Assembly (NCBI RefSeq): GCF_014648895.1
Contig: NZ_BMRZ01000011.1
Span: 124,001 to 188,000, forward strand
Direction: 5' to 3'
Origin: Streptomyces tanashiensis
Lineage (GTDB): Bacteria > Actinomycetota > Actinomycetes > Streptomycetales > Streptomycetaceae
DNA length: 64,000 bases
Shown: in pieces, positions 9,944 to 17,767 of the stretch
How positions within the stretch are numbered: position 1 is the stretch's first letter
How the letters are laid out: each line of letters starts with the position of its first letter
Made by a program: the position numbers and the translations under genes
The notes under the pieces: generated by a model
Told to the model about the DNA's origin: nothing
Seen by the model: the letters and a program-made list of their open reading frames with translations, nothing else
The model's database searches: none

Positions 9944-11106
9944 CGCCGGCCCCTCCCCTTCATGCCGAGCCGCATCCTCGCGACGATCTCGCGCTGCACC
10001 TCGCTCACCCCTCCCCCGAAGGTGTTGATCTGCGCGGCCCGGTTCATGCGCTCCAGCTCACCGCCGTCGAACTCCCCCGGCGATCCCGCTCGCACCGTCC
10101 CCGGCCCACCCGCGATCTCCTGACATATTCGATACACCTCCACCGCCGATTCGGTTCCCATGAACTTCACGCCGCTGGCGTCCCCCGGGGCGAGCCGGCC
10201 GGCCCCCACGTCACCCACCAACCTCCAGTTCAGCAGGCGTGTCGCGGCCAGCCGGGCGTGTGCCTCGGCAGCCCGGATCCGAATCCACGGCTCGTCAATG
10301 CGGCGCCGTCCCGTCACCGGATCGGGGGTGCGTGCCCGGTCGAGGACGGCCGCGAAGAAGTCCTCGGCCTGCATGCCGATCGCGGCCAGCGCGACCCGCT
10401 CGTGGTTGAGCTGGCTGGTGATGAGACCCCAGCCGCCGTGCTCGGGCCCGACGAGATGGCCCGCGGGGACGCGGATCCCGTCGTAGTACGTGGCGGTCGT
10501 CGTCAGCCCGCCGACCGTCTCGATCGGGGTCCAGGAGAAGCCGGGGGCGTCCGTGGGGACGAGGACGATGGAGATGCCGCGGTGCGGGGGCGCGTCGGGG
10601 TCGGTGCGGCAGGCCAGCCAGATCCAGTCGGCGTTCTGGGCGTTGGAGGTGAAGATCTTCTGGCCGTCGACGAGCCAGGAGTCCCCGTCCCGCACGGCCC
10701 GGGTCCGCAGGGAGGCGAGGTCCGTGCCGGCCTCGGGTTCGCTGTAGCCGATGGCGAAGACGGTCTCGCCGCGCAGGATCCGGGGCAGGAAGTAGGCCTT
10801 CTGCTCCTCGGTCCCGTACGCCATGAGTGTGGGGCCGACCGTGTTGAGGGTGACCATCGAGACGGGGGCGCCCGCGCGGTAGGCCTCGTCGAAGAAGACG
10901 AACTGCTCGTCGGGCCCGCGGCCCTGCCCGCCGTACTCCTCGGGCCAGCCGAGTCCGAGGAGGCCGTCGTCGCCGATCCTGCGGAGCAGCCGTCGCTGGG
11001 CGTCGGCGTCGGTGCCCGGCGGAGGGCCGTCGGGCATCACGTCCCGGAAGTACGCACGGAGTTCGGCGCGCAGCCGCAGCTGCCGCTCGGTCGGGGCGAG
11101 GTGCAC
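9940..11106 (-). CDS. Acyl-CoA dehydrogenase, FadE29/ChsE2-like subunit; first gene of operon
   Basis: A 388-residue full-length acyl-CoA dehydrogenase. The flavin-site segments FAIGYSEPEAGTDLASLRT and VDGQKIFTSNAQNADWIW are clear, as is the C-terminal QEIAGGPG. The GTG at 11106 is chosen because GGGAGG lies 8 nt upstream and the protein then starts next to the first conserved helix (TERQLRLRAELRAYF). Length equals ChsE2 (387). It leads a translationally coupled five-gene unit that contains all parts of the mycobacterial propanoyl side-chain module except cyp125. Confidence 0.85.
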   Translation of the reverse strand: MHLAPTERQLRLRAELRAYFRDVMPDGPPPGTDADAQRRLLRRIGDDGLLGLGWPEEYGGQGRGPDEQFVFFDEAYRAGAPVSMVTLNTVGPTLMAYGTEEQKAYFLPRILRGETVFAIGYSEPEAGTDLASLRTRAVRDGDSWLVDGQKIFTSNAQNADWIWLACRTDPDAPPHRGISIVLVPTDAPGFSWTPIETVGGLTTTATYYDGIRVPAGHLVGPEHGGWGLITSQLNHERVALAAIGMQAEDFFAAVLDRARTPDPVTGRRRIDEPWIRIRAAEAHARLAATRLLNWRLVGDVGAGRLAPGDASGVKFMGTESAVEVYRICQEIAGGPGTVRAGSPGEFDGGELERMNRAAQINTFGGGVSEVQREIVARMRLGMKGRGRR

Positions 11107-11137
11107 GGCGACGGCCTCCCGTGGGACGACTGAGGTT

Positions 11138-11154
11138 TCTGACTGTCCGTCAGA
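11138..11154 (-). promoter_or_regulatory. Operator-like inverted repeat upstream of steroid-type operon
   Basis: TCTGAC (11138-11143) and GTCAGA (11149-11154) form a perfect inverted repeat with a 5-bp spacer, ending 32 bp before the operon's GTG start. The TGAC-N7-GTCA core and size resemble TetR-family operators. No regulator gene lies next to it. It differs from the mycobacterial KstR and KstR2 motifs as I recall them. Confidence 0.55.
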
Positions 11155-11187
11155 TTCCACGCCCGTGTCAAGCCGCGCGAAACGCGA

Positions 11188-11227
11188 CGGCCCGCACTCC
11201 GGTACCGAAGTACCGTCGCGCGGGCCG
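11188..11227 (-). terminator. Two-part stem-loop terminator
   Basis: CGGCCCGC (11188-11195) pairs with GCGGGCCG (11220-11227), enclosing a second stem CGGTAC-cgaa-GTACCG (11200-11215). It lies 51 bp beyond the stop of the small secreted protein gene and before the steroid-type operon, so it likely insulates the two. Confidence 0.75.
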
Positions 11228-11278
11228 CCGTTCACACCACGATCCCGCCCCCCGTCGGGCCGGTCTCCGTGCTGCCGG

Positions 11279-11584
11279 TCACCACCACGGGTGGAAGTTC
11301 ACGACGTTGTCGGCCTGGTCGATGTGGGTGAAGGCCGAGCCGTTCACGCTCGCCGTGTTGTTCTGGTTGGAGGCACCGGAACCGGTCGCCACCTGCTGCG
11401 TCGTGGTCGAGTTGCCGAAGTTGTCCCCGCCGACGCCGCTGCCGATGATCGTGGCGACGCTCGTGTTCGATCCGTCGTCCGCGAAACCGCCGTTGTCGGC
11501 CTGGGCCACCCCGGCGAAGAGCGCGGCGGCGAGGGGCAGGGCGGCGGCAGCGGCGAGGATGCGGGCGGTACGGATGCTTGCCAT
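11279..11584 (-). CDS. Small secreted protein, unknown function
   Basis: A 101-residue protein with a clear Sec signal (MASIRTARILAAAAALPLAAALF, cleavage after AQA). The ATG at 11584 follows GGAGGA with 6-nt spacing. The ~70-residue mature part is rich in Gly, Asn, Ser and Thr (NTSVATIIGSGVGGDNFGNS, then SNQNNTASVNGSAF), has no Cys and ends HPWW. The composition recalls beta-rich surface proteins of sporulating actinomycetes, but chaplin motifs are absent and it is not a rodlin that I recognise. Confidence 0.75.
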   Translation of the reverse strand: MASIRTARILAAAAALPLAAALFAGVAQADNGGFADDGSNTSVATIIGSGVGGDNFGNSTTTQQVATGSGASNQNNTASVNGSAFTHIDQADNVVNFHPWW

Positions 11585-12008
11585 GTCTGTTCCTCCGGGA
11601 ACTGAAAGCTGGTGCTTCTGCACGGAATTGCGCTACGGAACTGCTCTACGGACTGCTCTGAAGTACGGCCATGTCCAAGGCAGTTGGCCGACCGCCCCGG
11701 TCGTTGTGCTCGACGTCGCGAATCCAGAGTTGCCCACCGAATCCCCGGCGAACCACCCCGGAGCGACCGATTCCCCCGCAAGCGTGAGGACAAGCCGATA
11801 AACCCCGGCAGCTTGAGGAAAGCCGCAGCTCACACGGGTGGAGGGAGGTCGGGGGCGGTGCGGCCGGTGCGCCGCAAGGGAGGAAGCGTTCCGGCAGATT
11901 TTCGGCCGATCGCTTTCTCGGAACGACACGACGGCGCGTCTCCGCCACGGAGAAACCGCACACGAATCCAGAAAGGAGCGGACATTCGACCGGGTCGGGA
12001 CCCGGCCG
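11585..12008. other. Intergenic region, 424 bp
   Basis: It holds the promoter region of the small secreted protein gene and the 3' side of the macro-domain gene. A 7-bp perfect inverted repeat CCGGGTC-gg-GACCCGG (11990-12005) next to the macro gene stop may act as a weak terminator. I see no convincing gene here; the AT content is a little higher than its surroundings. Confidence 0.5.
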
Positions 12009-12533
12009 TTACGAGGCCTCCCCCAGAGCGCCCAGAGCCGTCTCGAAAGCCCCGTAGGCCGCCGCGTCGAAGAGGACGAAGCGCACCTCCTCGACCTCGG
12101 TACGGGCCGCCCGTACCGTCTCGACGGCGATCCTCGCGCCGTCCGCCATCGGCCATCCGTAGATCCCGGTGGAGATGGCCGGGAAGGCGACCGTGCGGTC
12201 CCCCAACTCGTCGGCCACCCGCAGCGACTCGCGGTAGCAGGAGGCCAGCAGCTCCGAGCGGTCCTCGTCGCGCGACCACACCGGCCCGACCGTGTGGATC
12301 ACGTGCCGGGCCGGCAACCGCCCCGCCGTGGTCGCCACGGCCCGCCCGGTCGGCAGGCCCTTTCCGTAGTGCGAGCGGCGCAGATCCTGGCAGGCGGCGA
12401 GGATCTCCGGACCGCCCTTCCGGTGGATGGCCCCGTCGACCCCGCCGCCGCCGAGCAGCGAGGAATTCGCCGCGTTGACCACCGCGTCCGCCGCCTCGGC
12501 GGTGATGTCGCCCTGGACGAGCACGATCCGCAC
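12009..12533 (-). CDS. Macro-domain protein (O-acetyl-ADP-ribose deacetylase type)
   Basis: A ~174-residue single macro domain. ADP-ribose-binding motifs are clear: QGDITAEAADAVVNAANSSL with the catalytic-type NAAN, GGGGVDGAIHRKGG, and AFPAISTGIYGWP. This is the MacroD/YmdB class, which hydrolyses O-acetyl-ADP-ribose or mono-ADP-ribosyl groups. Two adjacent GTG codons (12536, 12533) are possible starts; a GGAGG lies about 15-18 nt upstream. A terminator sits just upstream, so it needs its own promoter or read-through. Confidence 0.88.
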   Translation of the reverse strand: MRIVLVQGDITAEAADAVVNAANSSLLGGGGVDGAIHRKGGPEILAACQDLRRSHYGKGLPTGRAVATTAGRLPARHVIHTVGPVWSRDEDRSELLASCYRESLRVADELGDRTVAFPAISTGIYGWPMADGARIAVETVRAARTEVEEVRFVLFDAAAYGAFETALGALGEAS

Positions 12534-12579
12534 CACGAGAAGAGCCCTTTCCTCCGGCCCGTCCCCCACCACAGGAGGA

Positions 12580-12611
12580 GGGGGTGCCCCGGGAAGACCC
12601 GGGACACCCCC
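12580..12611 (-). terminator. Strong stem-loop terminator
   Basis: GGGGGTGCCCCGGG (12580-12593) pairs with CCCGGGACACCCCC (12598-12611) with one mismatch and an AAGA loop. It lies 19 bp downstream of the antitoxin-like gene. Confidence 0.85.
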
Positions 12612-12629
12612 ATCCTGACGTGAGTGCCG

Positions 12630-12818
12630 CTACTGCGGCGGGGAGTCCTGCCCCTGGCCGCCCAGCTGGTCCTTGAGCTTCTCCTGGGCCGTGTCGACGT
12701 GGCTCGCGTACTTGCCCTGCGTCTTCTCGTCGACCATGTCGCCGGCCCTGTCGATGCCCTTGCCGGCCTGATCCTCGTGGCCCTTCAGCATCCCCTTGAG
12801 CTTGTCCAGTACAGACAT
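12630..12818 (-). CDS. Small antitoxin-like protein (Rv0909/MT0933 family)
   Basis: A 62-residue hydrophilic protein (MSVLDKLKGMLKGHEDQAGK...) of the Rv0909/MT0933 'antitoxin' family, also similar in style to CsbD-like stress proteins. The ATG at 12818 has GGAGGGCCAGG upstream. Charged amphipathic helices and no Cys. No toxin-like gene (Rv0910 type) lies next to it, so a toxin-antitoxin role here is doubtful; a general stress role is equally possible. Confidence 0.8.
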   Translation of the reverse strand: MSVLDKLKGMLKGHEDQAGKGIDRAGDMVDEKTQGKYASHVDTAQEKLKDQLGGQGQDSPPQ

Positions 12819-12963
12819 CCTGGCCCTCCTAGCGGCTGTTCCAGCCACTCCAGCATCGCCGCGCACCACCGGAACCGCATCCTCAGACCGCTCCGGCCCA
12901 TGCGAAAAGGGGCGCCCCTTGTCAGGAGCACCCCTTGTGACCAGCACACACGCCGGTCCGCTG

Positions 12964-13048
12964 CGGTGGGTGTGGGATTTGAACCCACGGTGACTCGCGC
13001 CACGACGGTTTTCAAGACCGTTCCCTTAGGCCGCTCGGGCAACCCACC
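12964..13048 (-). tRNA. tRNA-Ser (anticodon TGA)
   Basis: On the minus strand the molecule begins GGTGGGT and ends ACCCACC plus discriminator G, a 7-bp acceptor stem. The anticodon loop reads CTTGAAA (anticodon TGA, codon UCA); the T-arm GGGTTCAAATCCC is intact, and the extra arm is long as in class II serine tRNAs. The 85-nt length fits. CCA is not encoded. Confidence 0.97.
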
Positions 13049-13158
13049 CTCGCCCCGGCCCACCTGGGACGGAGCGGGCTACAGAGTACCGGGTTCCGCC
13101 GAGCGGTTCAGGTGCCGTCAGTTGTCACCGATCCGGCCGCCGTGCCGTTCCGGTGCCG

Positions 13159-14685
13159 TCAGCTGTCACCCGTGCGCTCGCCGAGGACGACCGTGGCCGT
13201 GGCGGTCTTGCCGTCGCGCTCGTAGGTGATCTTCACCGAGTCGCCCGGCTTGTGGGTCCAGATCTCGCTGATCAGGGTCGGGCCGCTGTCGATCGGGTGG
13301 TCGTCGAAGCCCGTGATCACGTCGCCGGCCTTCAGCCCCGCCTTGGCCGCCGGGCCGTCGGGGGTGACCGAGGCCGTGCCGCCGGAGCCCTGGGTGGCGA
13401 TCGTCGCGCCCTCGCCCTTCTCCTGCATGTTCACGGTCGCGCCGATCACCGGGTACACCGGCTTGCCCGTCTTGATCAGCTGCTGGGCCACGTTCTTCGC
13501 CTGGTTGACCGGGATCGCGAAGCCGAGGCCGATCGAGCCCGCCTGGGACTGGCCGAAGCCGCCGCTGGTCGACTGGATCGCCGAGTTGATGCCGATCACC
13601 GCGCCGCTCGCGTCGAGCAGCGGCCCGCCGGAGTTGCCCGGGTTGATCGAGGCGTCCGTCTGCAGGGCGCTCATGTACGAGTTGCTGCCGCCGGAGCCGT
13701 CGCCCGAGGCGACCGGGCGGTTCTTGGCGCTGACGATGCCCGTCGTCACCGTGTTGGACAGACCGAAGGGCGCGCCGATCGCGATCGTCGAGTCGCCGAC
13801 CGCCACCTTGTCGGAGTCCCCGAGCGGCAACGGCGTCAGCCCCTTCGGGGCGTCCTTCAGCTTCAGGACCGCCACGTCGTAGCCCTCGGCCCGGCCGACG
13901 ACCTCCGCGTCGTACGTCTTGCCGTCCGAGAACGTCACGGACAGCGTGCCGCCGTCCGCCGCCGACGCCACCACGTGGTTGTTGGTGACGATGTGGCCTT
14001 CCTGGTCGTAGACGAAGCCCGTGCCCGTGCCGCCCTCGCCCTCCTGAGAGCCGCCGGACTTGGCCTGGATGGTGACCACGCTCGGGAGGGCCTTCGCCGC
14101 GACGGCCGCGACCGTCCCCGGGTCGCGCTTGAAGGAGGCCGGGGCCTGGCCGGAGGAGACCGTGGTCGAGCTGAAGCCGTTGTCGCCGCGCTCGGCCGCC
14201 CAGTAGCCGATGCCGCCGCCGATGCCGCCGGCGACGAGCGCCGCGACGAGCACGGCCGCCACGAGGCCGCCGTTCCGCCGGCGCGAGGCCCCGGGGGCGG
14301 CGGGTACGGGCTGCTGCGGGGCGCCCCAGGCCGGGACGGCCGGCGGGGGCGGCGGCCAGCCGCCGGCGGGGGCGGCCGCCGTGACCGGCTCGGCGGCGGG
14401 GTGCGGGGCGGGGGCCGTCTGCGGAGCCTCCGCGGGCGCCGGGGCCGTCCGCGGGGCCTCCGCGGCCGGAACCGGGGCCTGGACCACGGTCGGCTCGTCC
14501 GCCTGCGGAGCGGCGTGCGGGGCCGTCTCGGGACCTGCCTGAGGGGACGTCTGGGGAGACGCCTGGGGGGACGCCTGCGGGGCCGTCTCTCCCGTGGGCG
14601 CGGTCGCCGGCGTCGGGGGTACGGGAGGGGCGGACGGGGCAGCCGGGTCCGCCGGAACCGGCGTGCCTTCGTTCTCGGTGCTCAC
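13159..14685 (-). CDS. HtrA/DegP-like membrane-anchored serine protease with PDZ domain
   Basis: A 508-residue protein. The GTG at 14685 follows GAGGAG. Residues 1-135 are a cytoplasmic Pro/Ala/Thr-rich tail with QASPQ-type repeats; a membrane span lies at about 140-163; a trypsin-like domain follows with the triad His237 (TNNHVV), Asp270 (YDVAVL) and Ser352 (GNSGGP); a C-terminal PDZ domain covers about 415-500 (DGPAAKAGLKAGDVI). HtrA proteases degrade misfolded proteins outside the membrane. It is divergent from the glycerophosphodiesterase gene, with a 190-bp shared upstream region. Confidence 0.92.
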   Translation of the reverse strand: MSTENEGTPVPADPAAPSAPPVPPTPATAPTGETAPQASPQASPQTSPQAGPETAPHAAPQADEPTVVQAPVPAAEAPRTAPAPAEAPQTAPAPHPAAEPVTAAAPAGGWPPPPPAVPAWGAPQQPVPAAPGASRRRNGGLVAAVLVAALVAGGIGGGIGYWAAERGDNGFSSTTVSSGQAPASFKRDPGTVAAVAAKALPSVVTIQAKSGGSQEGEGGTGTGFVYDQEGHIVTNNHVVASAADGGTLSVTFSDGKTYDAEVVGRAEGYDVAVLKLKDAPKGLTPLPLGDSDKVAVGDSTIAIGAPFGLSNTVTTGIVSAKNRPVASGDGSGGSNSYMSALQTDASINPGNSGGPLLDASGAVIGINSAIQSTSGGFGQSQAGSIGLGFAIPVNQAKNVAQQLIKTGKPVYPVIGATVNMQEKGEGATIATQGSGGTASVTPDGPAAKAGLKAGDVITGFDDHPIDSGPTLISEIWTHKPGDSVKITYERDGKTATATVVLGERTGDS

Positions 14686-14875
14686 AGCTCGCTCTCCTCG
14701 GTGACTGCGCGGTGTCTGGTACCTACTGGGCTCCAGGGTGCTGCACCAGCTTTTCCCACAGGACGTCAGGCCGCTGTAAGGCGGAGCTGTGCGTTCGCAC
14801 CCCATCCTTTATATACGGACAGAACGGACACCCTCCGGGGTGCCCGCGCCACCCCGCCAATGGCACCATGACGCG

Positions 14876-15697
14876 GTGACCCACGCACGGCAGCACCCGA
14901 ACCGCGTCCCCCTCCAGGTCGTCGCCCACCGCGGAGCGTCCGAGGACGCACCGGAACACACCCTGGCCGCCTATGTGAAGGCCATCGAGGACGGCGCCGA
15001 CGCCCTGGAGTGCGACGTCCGGCTCACCGCCGACGGCCATCTCGTCTGCGTCCACGACCGGCGCGTCGACCGCACGTCGAACGGCCGCGGCGCCGTGTCC
15101 GCGCTGGAGCTCGCCGATCTCGCGGCCCTCGACTTCGGCACCTGGAAGGGCCGGGACGACTCCGGCGAGAGCCCCGACTGGGGAGACCCCGGGTACACCT
15201 CCGTGCTCACCCTGGAGCGGCTCCTGGAGCTGGTCTCCGACGCCGGGCGCCGGATCGAGCTGGCCATCGAGACCAAGCACCCCACCCGCTGGGCGGGCCA
15301 GGTCGAGGAGCGCCTGATCCACCTCCTCAAGCGCTTCGGCCTGGACGCGCCCGCGTCCCCCGCCGACTCCCCCGTACGCGTCATGAGCTTCTCGGCCCGT
15401 TCCCTGCACCGGATCGCCGCCGCCGCGCCGACGTTGCCCACAGTCTCGCTCGCCCAGTTCGTCTCGCCGCGGCTGCGCGACGGGCGACTCCCCGCGGGCG
15501 CGCGCATCGCGGGTCCGTCGATCCGGATCGTCCGCCACCATCCCGCCGTGATCCTGCGGCTCCAGAAGGCCGGGCACCAGGTCCACGTCTGGACGGTGGA
15601 CGAGGCCGAGGACGTCGAGCTCTGCGAGCGCCTGGGCGTGGACGCGATCATCACCAACCGTCCGAAGCAGGTACTCGCCCAGCTCGGCCGCGACTGA
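14876..15697 (+). CDS. Glycerophosphodiester phosphodiesterase
   Basis: A 273-residue cytoplasmic enzyme of the GDPD family, hydrolysing glycerophosphodiesters to glycerol-3-phosphate and an alcohol. The catalytic HRG motif is in VAHRGASEDAPEHTLAAY near the N-terminus, followed by ALECDVRLTADGHLVCVHD (metal-binding Glu and Asp, then the second His) and later AIETKHP. C-terminal VHVWTVDEAEDVE is also typical. The GTG at 14876 is preferred because it places the HRG motif at the usual distance from the N-terminus. No signal peptide. Confidence 0.92.
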   Translation: MTHARQHPNRVPLQVVAHRGASEDAPEHTLAAYVKAIEDGADALECDVRLTADGHLVCVHDRRVDRTSNGRGAVSALELADLAALDFGTWKGRDDSGESPDWGDPGYTSVLTLERLLELVSDAGRRIELAIETKHPTRWAGQVEERLIHLLKRFGLDAPASPADSPVRVMSFSARSLHRIAAAAPTLPTVSLAQFVSPRLRDGRLPAGARIAGPSIRIVRHHPAVILRLQKAGHQVHVWTVDEAEDVELCERLGVDAIITNRPKQVLAQLGRD

Positions 15698-15888
15698 GCG
15701 CCGAGGCGCCTCTTCCGTCCCTCTTTTCCCCTCCGTCACAGGGGACAACGGCCCTTACAGGGTGTGCCCCGGCGCGTTCCACACGTACGCGATCGTCACG
15801 AGTGCCTCATCACACGTGGATTGGCCGGTTTCCGGTCCAGGCCATTGGGGCATCCACACGGTGGCGTGGGGCAAAGGAGGTCTCGGGG

Positions 15889-16404
15889 GTGGCGTTGGTG
15901 GTGGCACAGGAGGTGCCCACGTCGTCGAGCATGGCCGTACCCCATGGCCCTGCGGGCGTGGGTGAGGCGCGACACCGGATGCGGGACGAGCTGTACCGCA
16001 GCGGGGTGTCCGAATCGGTCGTCGACGACGCGGTACTGATCCTTTCCGAGCTGCTCAGCAATGCCTGCCGGTACGGCAGGCCGCTGGGCCACGCGGAGCG
16101 GGGCGAAGGCGATGTGCGGGCGGCCTGGCGGGTCGACGCGGCGGGTGGCCTGCGGGTCGAGGTGACCGACGGCGGTGGTCCGACACGGCCCGTCCCGTCG
16201 ACGCCCTCGGTCACCGCGCGGGGCGGCCGCGGGCTGAACATCATCGGAGCGCTGGCCCAGGACTGGGGCGTACGGGACAGCGCGACCGGCGAGGTCACCG
16301 TCTGGGTGGTGGTCACCGAAGGACACCGCCGCGAGGACTTCGCGGCGCGGGTCGGCGGCGGCTCGGGCTTCGACTTCCTCGACGCGTACGACGATCTCGA
16401 CTGA
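15889..16404 (+). CDS. RsbW-like anti-sigma/serine kinase ATPase
   Basis: A 171-residue HATPase_c protein. GTG at 15889 follows AAAGGAGG with 8-nt spacing. Bergerat-fold boxes are complete: N box LSELLSNACRYG, G1 box VTDGGG and G2 box GGRGLNIIGAL. Proteins of this type in Streptomyces bind and often phosphorylate STAS antagonists, or hold sigma factors. No sigma or antagonist gene adjoins it. A second such ATPase lies at 22.9 kb and a PP2C-like protein at 19.8 kb. Confidence 0.88.
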   Translation: MALVVAQEVPTSSSMAVPHGPAGVGEARHRMRDELYRSGVSESVVDDAVLILSELLSNACRYGRPLGHAERGEGDVRAAWRVDAAGGLRVEVTDGGGPTRPVPSTPSVTARGGRGLNIIGALAQDWGVRDSATGEVTVWVVVTEGHRREDFAARVGGGSGFDFLDAYDDLD

Positions 16405-16440
16405 GAACGAGAACGAGAAAGCGAACGCGAACGAGAGCGC
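16402..16440 (+). repeat. GAGAAC-like hexamer repeat after ATPase gene
   Basis: Imperfect repeats of GAGAAC/GCGAAC begin at the stop codon of the ATPase gene and run about 39 bp. They form a purine-rich, simple-sequence tract with no stem-loop. Confidence 0.6.
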
Positions 16441-16568
16441 GGCCGGAGGCCCGGGGCCGCGCGGCGGGGCCGGTGCGCTGCCGTGCCGCCCCGCCTGAAC
16501 GGCGTCGGCGCCCGGTGCGGCTAGGCTCGCGCCCGATACAGCAGCCGCGATCGGGAGAAAGCCACACC

Positions 16569-17546
16569 ATGGCCAAGAAGCGCCCCCAGACGAAGGCCGG
16601 CAAGGCCGGCCAGGCACAGGTCACGAGCGGGGAGATCCCGGTCGTCGGCGCGCGCGAGCCGTGCCCGTGCGGTTCGGGCCGCCGCTACAAGGCGTGTCAC
16701 GGCCGGGCCGCCGCGCACGCCGTGACCGAGCTCGTCCAGCGCCCCTTCGAGGGTCTGCCCGGCGAGTGCGACTGGGTCGCGCTGCGCGAGCTGGTGCCGG
16801 CCGCCACCGTGCCGCTCACCCTGAAGGCCGGCCTGCCCGAGGGCGTGCCGTCCGTGACGCTCGCGACCGTGCTGCCGATGGCGTGGCCGGCGCTCCGCCG
16901 CGACGACGGCTCCGTCCTGCTCGCCCTGCAGAACGACTCGACCTCCGGCGACCTGGCCCGCGACCTCGCCGACACCCTCCAGCGCGCCCTGGAGGCGGAG
17001 CCGGGCACCCCCGTCCCCGCGCGCCGCGTGCCGGCCGAGGGCCCGCGCCTGCAGGAGCTGCTCGACGCGGACGCGCCGTTCGCGCCGGAGGTCCACACGG
17101 GCTTCGAGTTCTGGATCCCGCAGTCGACGGACGGCGCGGACCCGGAGGTCGCGGCCTCCCTGGAGCGGGCCAACGCGGCCGCGATCCCGACGGTGAAGCT
17201 GACGGGCGTCGACTCCGCGTACTGGTGCGAGACCCCGGACAAGAACCACCTGCGCTGGGTCATGCCGTACCCGGAGGAGAAGCTCCTCGACGCGCTCGCC
17301 CGCCTCCAGGCCGGCGAGGGCACCTCGCTCGGCGCGGACACCCGGCTCGTCGGCTCCTTCCGGGCCCACGGTCTGATGGTGCCGGTGTGGGACCTGCCGA
17401 CGTCGATGACGGCCGAGGACTGCGAGAAGCCGGCGGCCGCGTTCGCCGAGCGGCTGGCCGCGGCGCTCGCCTCGGACGCCCCGCTGACGGCGGAGGAGCG
17501 CCGGGCCCGCGGCGGCCTCACGAACCGTCAGGTGACTCTCAGCTGA
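16569..17546 (+). CDS. DUF5926 family protein with SEC-C zinc motif
   Basis: A 325-residue actinobacterial protein. A basic N-terminus (MAKKRPQTKAGKAG) is followed by a SEC-C zinc motif at about residues 36-48 (CPCGSGRRYKACHG), the metal-binding element also found at the SecA C-terminus. The remaining ~270 residues are the DUF5926 region with no catalytic motif I can name. GGGAGAAAGCC precedes the ATG. It is monocistronic, ending near a pair of inverted repeats. Confidence 0.85.
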   Translation: MAKKRPQTKAGKAGQAQVTSGEIPVVGAREPCPCGSGRRYKACHGRAAAHAVTELVQRPFEGLPGECDWVALRELVPAATVPLTLKAGLPEGVPSVTLATVLPMAWPALRRDDGSVLLALQNDSTSGDLARDLADTLQRALEAEPGTPVPARRVPAEGPRLQELLDADAPFAPEVHTGFEFWIPQSTDGADPEVAASLERANAAAIPTVKLTGVDSAYWCETPDKNHLRWVMPYPEEKLLDALARLQAGEGTSLGADTRLVGSFRAHGLMVPVWDLPTSMTAEDCEKPAAAFAERLAAALASDAPLTAEERRARGGLTNRQVTLS

Positions 17547-17588
17547 TACCCCAGGTGGTATCGGTGACTGACAGACCGACCAGTCGGT
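17545..17588. promoter_or_regulatory. Two adjacent inverted repeats after DUF5926 gene
   Basis: GATACC-N6-GGTATC (17545-17562) overlaps the stop codon, and ACCGAC-ca-GTCGGT (17575-17588) follows. The second looks like a TetR-type operator half-site pair (GACCGACCAGTCGGT style); the first could be a weak terminator. The only gene ahead is convergent, so a regulatory target is unclear. Confidence 0.35.
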
Positions 17589-17686
17589 GACTTCCGCCAC
17601 AAGAGGGGTACGCGGGCGGGTAAATCCCTGTCCGAATAACCGAGATCGAATTTGCGAACCGCAGATCTCTTGTTACCGTTCTTGAA

Positions 17687-17726
17687 GCCCGGTCGCTGGT
17701 GCATCCCCCGTCGCCAGCGACCGGGC
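17687..17726. terminator. Bidirectional terminator, 13-bp stem
   Basis: GCCCGGTCGCTGG (17687-17699) pairs perfectly with CCAGCGACCGGGC (17714-17726) around a 14-nt loop, between convergent genes ending at 17546 and 17768. A TTT follows on the plus strand. Confidence 0.85.
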
Positions 17727-17767
17727 CTTTCCATGTCCGCTTCCGGCAGAGCCGGGGCGTCCGACGC

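Noticed and set aside
12009..12818. Macro-domain and antitoxin-like genes as a DarTG-type toxin-antitoxin pair
   Set aside because: No DarT toxin is present, the macro domain lacks the DarG C-terminal domain, and a strong terminator separates the two genes.
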